Positions 59,251-64,000 of a DNA stretch of 64,000 nucleotides are shown in pieces; the stretch's first letter is position 1; every line of letters starts with the position of its first letter. A program made the position numbers and the translations under genes. This DNA comes from Dipteronia dyeriana. Taxonomy: Eukaryota > Streptophyta > Magnoliopsida > Sapindales > Sapindaceae. Location of the stretch: NCBI GenBank assembly GCA_032871835.1, contig CM065296.1, positions 118,430,146 through 118,494,145 on the forward strand. Reading direction: 5' to 3'. A model generated the notes under the pieces. The model was given only the letters and a program-made list of their open reading frames with translations, was not told the origin of the DNA and made no database searches.

Positions 59251-59796
59251 ACTTAAACTCTAATGTCCCAGTTATTACTGGTTGTTAATCCTCTAGGTAC
59301 ACGTGGTTGCTTACTGTGACAGGTCTACGATCAAACAAGGGGACTATCGACTAAAGTCACCGAGTTATAAGTTTCTATTGAGAGTCGAAAGCTCGAGCTA
59401 GCTATCTACGTTCACACTTAAGCAGTTTTCCTATTTGGTTACTTTTCCCAAGCTTAATCAGGTTGCTATAGGAGCTGAACCTAGATGGAAATCAAAAATG
59501 AAACAAGTACATGCAAATCAAAATTTGAACTAGACCTAAAATTAAATTCCATTCATGAGTTCGGGATCCTATCCCCCGGAAGGCTACATCAATCGGACAG
59601 GGAGCCTAACCTCTAGTTCCGGGCTACAAAGTACTAAAAAAAAGAGTGACGATGATGGTCAAGCATGAGTAAAGATGGGATGCCCATCCCCCTTTCCGGG
59701 CATTCAGAGCAAGCTACAAGAAGATGGATTCAAGCTTCTGCATCTTCCTGATCTCCTCTAGCTTCCCCTCCTTCCAGGTGAACCTCGCCCCTTGCT
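59251..59796 (-). pseudogene. E1 aORF remnant and spacer
   Basis: 59,260-59,440 matches E2's spacer (46,940-47,040). 59,690-59,796, read on the minus strand, matches the 3' end of the E2 aORF, with the GGGATGCCCATC word. Everything upstream in the aORF has been deleted in E1. Confidence 0.6.
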
Positions 59797-60460
59797 CCAA
59801 GCTTCCGAGAATGGAACCAAAGCATAGATCTACCTCACTCTACGAAGACTACGAACGGCTAGCTCAGCGACCTCCATGAAGAATCATGCCGTAAGTACGC
59901 ACAGGAACATATCTACGTAATAACCAACATTTACATGCGAGTCAAGAGTTTGATTCCAAAAGGGAAACAAACTTATCTTCGTCAACAATATCATCGTTTT
60001 CGTTATTTACTCGGAGTCAACGACTTTCAAATAGAGGATCCCACCCGATAAAGGGGGAGTGGGTTCAGAGAATCAATGCGGGAGATACACCTGTTCAAAT
60101 TGATTTGGTCACATATAAATATACCTAAAAATAAGAAAAATACGACAGAGAAAAAGGGAGAGAAAAGTACGTCGGACCTAAATTCTGTGACCAGAACACG
60201 GCCGTCGTGACGTCAACTATTCAAAAAGTACGAAGCTACCACCTTCCTACGTTCTAGAGAGATAGTGAGCATATGAGAGAGAATCATGTATTCCATGAGT
60301 AATCGATACTAAAGTCCCCATTTATTATTGTTATACAAACATTCGTTTTTATCTAAGCAAGTTAGGTAACAAAGGTACCGACCCCGGCCACCACCTCCGT
60401 GGTAGTGGTCTCAAGGGCGTTAGTGGAAATTTGTCATCTTAAGTAAATTTGCCGTTAACA
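59797..60460 (+). repeat. E1 3' LTR, 5' part deleted
   Basis: It starts abruptly at CCAAGCTTCCGAGAATGG, equivalent to 37,430 in the 5' LTR, and runs to GCCGTTAACA. About the first 500 bases of the LTR are missing. CCAAGCTT occurs in both joined sequences, so a microhomology-mediated deletion is likely. Confidence 0.8.
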
Positions 60461-61391
60461 CAAGTTATAAATGGAAAATATTTTCTTAATAAGAAATCTG
60501 AAGCATTCCATTATTATTTTTTAACAGCAAATTCATTGAAAGGCAAAAAGCCAAGAAGAAACCAAACAGAGGCAGAACCCAACAAAAACATACCATCAAT
60601 ATGTCCAGCACCCTCCACAACAAGAAAAAAGCAAAATCCTAGAGCTACAGGAAAAAACACCAATGAAGACCACATGCCCACCGCTGTACCCACAACAAAA
60701 ACAAAGGCCATCAACTCCAAAAAATAAACACCAACCCCCTAAAGCCAAGGCTGGAATAAAAGCACGAAAACAAACTGACCCCAACACCAAAATGACATAA
60801 TAAACAGGAAAGCATATCACCTCATTGCCTTATTTTTGAGCACCAACCTTCTCACCAAATCCAGGAACCTATTATCGTTCACCCCGTCCCTCTTAGCAAT
60901 AAGGTCTAACAATTCCTTTTTTCTCCCATTGAAGTTGAGACCGAAGGCCAAACCTTTTTTCCAGAACCTTTATGACTTCATCCTCCAAGTTCCAAACCTT
61001 CTTGGAATTTAACTCGGAATTCTAATTCTTCGAATTAGAGCAAACACTGAAGCTCCTTAGAGTCATGTTGTGATTCTTCGACAAAACGATGTCATGCCTC
61101 CCTCTTTTATTACTAGCAATATAAGAAGAAACCAGATATAAACATCTTGCCTTGGATCCATCTTTTCGAATCGAAAACTTTCAGTCCATAGCCTCCTGGA
61201 TCGGATCCTTAGAGGTTCTAATTACACCAGCTAAAGTATGATCTAAATTAGATAGCTCCTGTTAATTTACTTGATTCATTAACTGGAGAACCACATCCAG
61301 GTCCCAAACGAGCCTTTAAATTCTCTTCCATCATATCACCAACAGACCTCTTAAGCGAACCGCATTCTGGGCCCTCTAAGACTACTTGAAT

Positions 61392-61885
61392 CTAAAAGTT
61401 AGAGTCACCCAAGATATCACCCTTACTCTGGTTTGGTGGGCTTGTATCAAGGCCTAACAAGTCTTCCGAGTCCTTTTTAGATACGTTAACCATTAACCCC
61501 TTTTGGATCCCACCCAAAGGACTTCCGATCACCTCTTCAATCTCATAGACATTACAAACTTGTTTCACTACTCCCAAAGCATTAACAGATTTGGTCAAGC
61601 ACTCTCCTCTGAACCCTTTAAATTTTGAAAATTTTCCTCTTTGTTCTCTAGAATTAGAAGATAAAGAGCATACATAATCATCAATGATGAGATCATGCCT
61701 ATAATTTTTCTTTCCTACAATAGCTTCCTCTCCAATTGGTTAAAAATAGGTACCTATGACTGAAAACCCTTTCATGACCTCTCTTCCTTTCCCATACCTT
61801 TTAGCTCAACACTCACCAGCTGTCGACTATTAGAGATACCACTCAAGTCCATTTCATCTTGAACCTCTACATCAACTGACTCTGG
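61392..61885 (-). pseudogene. LINE ORF1 C-terminal part, degraded
   Basis: Low-similarity minus-strand sequence with a 68-codon frame (61,598-61,392) rich in acidic and Gly residues (IEEVIGSPLGGIQKGLMVN). It is placed in ORF1 by position only. Confidence 0.4.
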
Positions 61886-62955
61886 TCACCCTACTACCCT
61901 AGTAAGAGCATTCGGTTGAAGATTTTTTGATTTAAAGAATTGATCGGACTGTTTATCTTCAACCTTTAAGCCAAGATACTCGGATATCCAAGAGAGATCC
62001 ACTGGTTTCTGATCTTCCACCAGTTGCACTTTAAAAAGCTCATTCTCCATAGACACATTGACCTTGCACTCACACGGTTTGGCATTCGAGATCAAAGCCA
62101 AAAATCTCCCTCTATCCAGATGAATCCTAAAAGAGGTTTCTTCCTCTATCAAAAGAGGTTCACCAATCAGCCATCCAAGCTTCTTAAAGAACGAGGAGTC
62201 CCACCAGCTCAATGGAGTCCCATACACATTAATCCAAGCTATTCTAGAATGGGGAGTAAAGAATCCGACCACCTTGACATTGAGGAAAAGACATCATCCT
62301 AAAAGAATCTATTCGAAATAAAACCTTCCTTCTCAACTACAGATTCAAAGCTCTTCAAAATGATTTTCTCACCTAAAAATGAAGAGGAATAAGAAAAGCC
62401 TTTGTTTCGAAGCTTTTTATGAACATTGGATACATTAGAAAACTTCTTCAATACCCCAACTGCACATTTTAATAGCCAATCTTCAACAAAATTATGTTTC
62501 CACCATTCCATAGACAAGCATTCTGCTCCCCCAACACTCATTTCCACAATAGTATTCCTTTCCTCCCCTTTCAATACCTCTGTAAATGAACGAGATATTT
62601 GATTGCCAAGCCTTGCTAACACCCAACATGCGATTGTTCCATCTATACAATGCTATCTTCGTACTTATAGGCAATCCATAAACGTGAATACCATTCACTA
62701 AATTAGCCACCTTGTTAGCTTTTTCCAGCGAATCAAAACGGATAAATGCAAATCGGCTCCTCCTTATGTCATTCTTAGGGAAAAGGAACACATCTCTAAA
62801 CCTTCCAAACGTCTTGAACACTCCTCATAAACATACCAAACCCACATTCATGTTCAGATTGTCAACAAAGATAGAGAAAAGATTTTCTCTAAAATCCTTC
62901 CTCCTATTCAAACTATCCAAACCAGAGTTTCTCTCACTTGTATTCTCTCTCATTT
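61886..62955 (-). pseudogene. LINE ORF1: RRM domain followed by DUF4283-like region
   Basis: It starts at an ATG near 62,955 with MREN. The RRM follows: RNP2-like IFVDNL, a stop, then FKTFGRFRDVFLFPKN and RNP1-like RFAFIRF (62,821-62,700). After a frame change comes a DUF4283-like part with RIAWINVYGTPLSWWDSSFF and a glycine-rich LDRGRFLALI (62,272-62,090). This architecture is usual for RNA-binding ORF1 proteins of plant L1-type LINEs. At least one stop and two shifts break it. Confidence 0.7.
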
Positions 62956-62960
62956 TTCAC

Positions 62961-63635
62961 ATTTTTATTTATTTTTGTTATTTAGTTTACTTTGGAAAAT
63001 ATTTGTTGTAAAATAAATTTATTGTATTGAATTATTGATTGAGGCAATAAATGTAATAAATATTAACCTATATCCTTTAGGCACATGTTAGAACACAAGT
63101 TAACAACTATCAAAATATTATAAATAGAAAATATTTATTATAAAATAAATTTATTGTATTGATTGAGACAATTTAAATTTATTGCTATGTTTCTCGGGTT
63201 TTGTTTGTGTTTTTTCCAGCCTCCTTGGCTCATTAAATAAACTTTGGTTATTAAAAAAAAAATTAACCTCTGTCCTTTGTACACATGTTAGAACATGGGT
63301 TAACACCTATAAAAATATTATAAATTGAAAATATTTATTATAAAATAAATTTATTGTATTGATTGAGACAATAAATACAATAAATATTTTCCTGTTATAG
63401 TACTTTTGTAATTATTACTACTTATGAACATTACTTTTTATTTTTATTACTTTTATTAAAATTTGATATTTATTATTGAAAAAATATTTATTGTTCCCAA
63501 TGACCCAAATGATTAAAATTTATAGCTCGGCACTGCATTTGTTTTAAGCCAGCTCCGCATTGCATTTGACCAATGATTTTCATTTACTAATTGAAGTATT
63601 TTTTTTTTTAAATGTTACATTATATTTAACAGTGT
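62961..63635. repeat. AT-rich block with two copies of a MITE-like repeat
   Basis: ATTAACCTATATCCTTTAGG (63,063) and ATTAACCTCTGTCCTTTGTA (63,263) each precede ACATGTTAGAACA, AAAATATTATAAAT and AAATATTTATTATAAAATAA. The same family lies at 34,741, beside the E1 insertion. No gene. Confidence 0.6.
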
Positions 63636-64000
63636 TCTAGAAGTCGGTTGCCTAGACCGATTAATCGGTGAAAATCGACTAGACGGCTGCTTACTGAAAC
63701 GAAAATGGGAAAATCGACCAAATTACACGGTTGTCGACTTATCGGGCAAGTCGCCGACCAGTCGGCTAGACGGCTAGGAAGAGGTCAACGGCGTTGACTC
63801 CGCCTAGGCAGTTTTTTTTTATAAAAAAAAAAATCTGACTTTTTACATGCGACATTACACCCAACTTCACCCAAAAAAAAAAATCTCTAACTTCATTCAA
63901 ATTTACAAGTACAAACATGATTACATTACATGAGACATGAATTGTTTGTCTAGTTATCATCGTCTTCAAAAACTTGTTCTCTCCATTTCTCTAACTTTTG
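63636..64000 (-). mobile_element. End of a DNA transposon running off the window
   Basis: 63,640-63,820 is packed with GTCGACTAG/CTAGACGG/AGTCGGCTAGACGG words and CCGCCTAGGCAG, a terminal pattern common in plant hAT-type elements. The final segment, read on the minus strand, has a short Asp/Glu-rich reading (GAAGACGATGATAAC) that could be a transposase C-terminus. Only one end is visible. Confidence 0.45.

Larger units (their letters stand above)
34783..60460 (+). mobile_element. E1: Tat-clade Gypsy LTR retrotransposon hosting nested insertions
   Basis: The LTR tips are TGTTAATA...GTTAACA. Flanks CAAGG (34,778-34,782) and CAAGT (60,461-60,465) form a TSD with one mismatch. Plus-strand order is 5' LTR, primer site, gag, protease, [E2], RT, RNase H, second RNase H, integrase, tandem repeats, aORF remnant, truncated 3' LTR. 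Two RNase H domains plus an antisense 3' ORF are hallmarks of the Tat clade. All frames have stops or shifts, so it is dead. Its protease frame resumes after E2 (SAYN then ILGRP), confirming the nesting. Confidence 0.88.
60525..62960 (-). mobile_element. LINE (minus) with ORF1 but almost no ORF2
   Basis: The 3' end lies at about 60,525-60,830: a G/T-rich minus-strand region ending GCCTTTCAATGAATTTG. ORF1 pieces fill about 61,390-62,955. No RT or endonuclease domain fits in 60,830-61,390, so ORF2 is missing or reduced to a scrap. The copy is an internal-deletion LINE dependent on other elements. Confidence 0.65.

Overview
The window is AT-rich nuclear DNA of a flowering plant, most likely a eudicot. 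The evidence is spliced papain-type cysteine protease genes of the RD19/cathepsin-F class, plant hAT, LINE, Copia and Tat-clade Gypsy elements, and abundant (TA)n tracts. I cannot name the species. Only one gene looks intact. Nearly everything else is protease pseudogenes and transposable elements, many of which can be delimited by target-site duplications (TSDs).

Region 1 (about 1-34,740) is a degraded tandem array of an RD19-like protease gene. Recurring upstream and downstream flanks define four units. Unit A (about 1.77-12.5 kb) keeps only a frame-shifted first exon, cut by an 839-bp hAT element with a 9-bp TSD; a related 4.3-kb hAT sits in its upstream region. Unit B (14.75-21.3 kb) is a pseudogene with a lost signal peptide, an insertion in exon 1, frameshifts, a LINE in intron 3, a catalytic His-to-Gln change and a solo LTR behind it. 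It still has a 150-codon ORF made almost only of the I29 inhibitory propeptide. Unit C (25.4-31.0 kb) is the intact four-exon, 377-residue gene (29,249-30,739). Unit D (32.45-33.73 kb) has the flanks but no gene. A non-coding Copia-type LTR element (21,407-24,312) lies between B and C.

Region 2 (34,783-60,460) is a nest of Tat-clade Gypsy elements. E1 (+ strand) holds E2 (- strand, 40,466-54,765), inserted just after E1's protease domain. Two copies of another 2.1-kb LTR family lie inside these: L (34,937-37,076) in E1's 5' LTR, and R (41,978-44,124) in E2's antisense ORF. They are in opposite orientation. E1 and E2 carry gag, protease, RT, two RNase H domains, integrase, a ~99-bp tandem repeat and an antisense ORF (aORF). 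All coding parts are broken.

Region 3 (60,461-64,000) holds a LINE on the minus strand with RRM-type ORF1 remnants and almost no ORF2, then AT-rich repeats and one end of another DNA transposon leaving the window.

The most notable signals are the gene-less and propeptide-only protease units, the TSD-supported nesting history, the hairpin plus conserved 24-codon upstream ORF in the L/R LTR leader, the spliced aORF, and a compact inverted duplication at 702-1126. Boundaries and homologies were read by eye; none was checked by alignment or database search.
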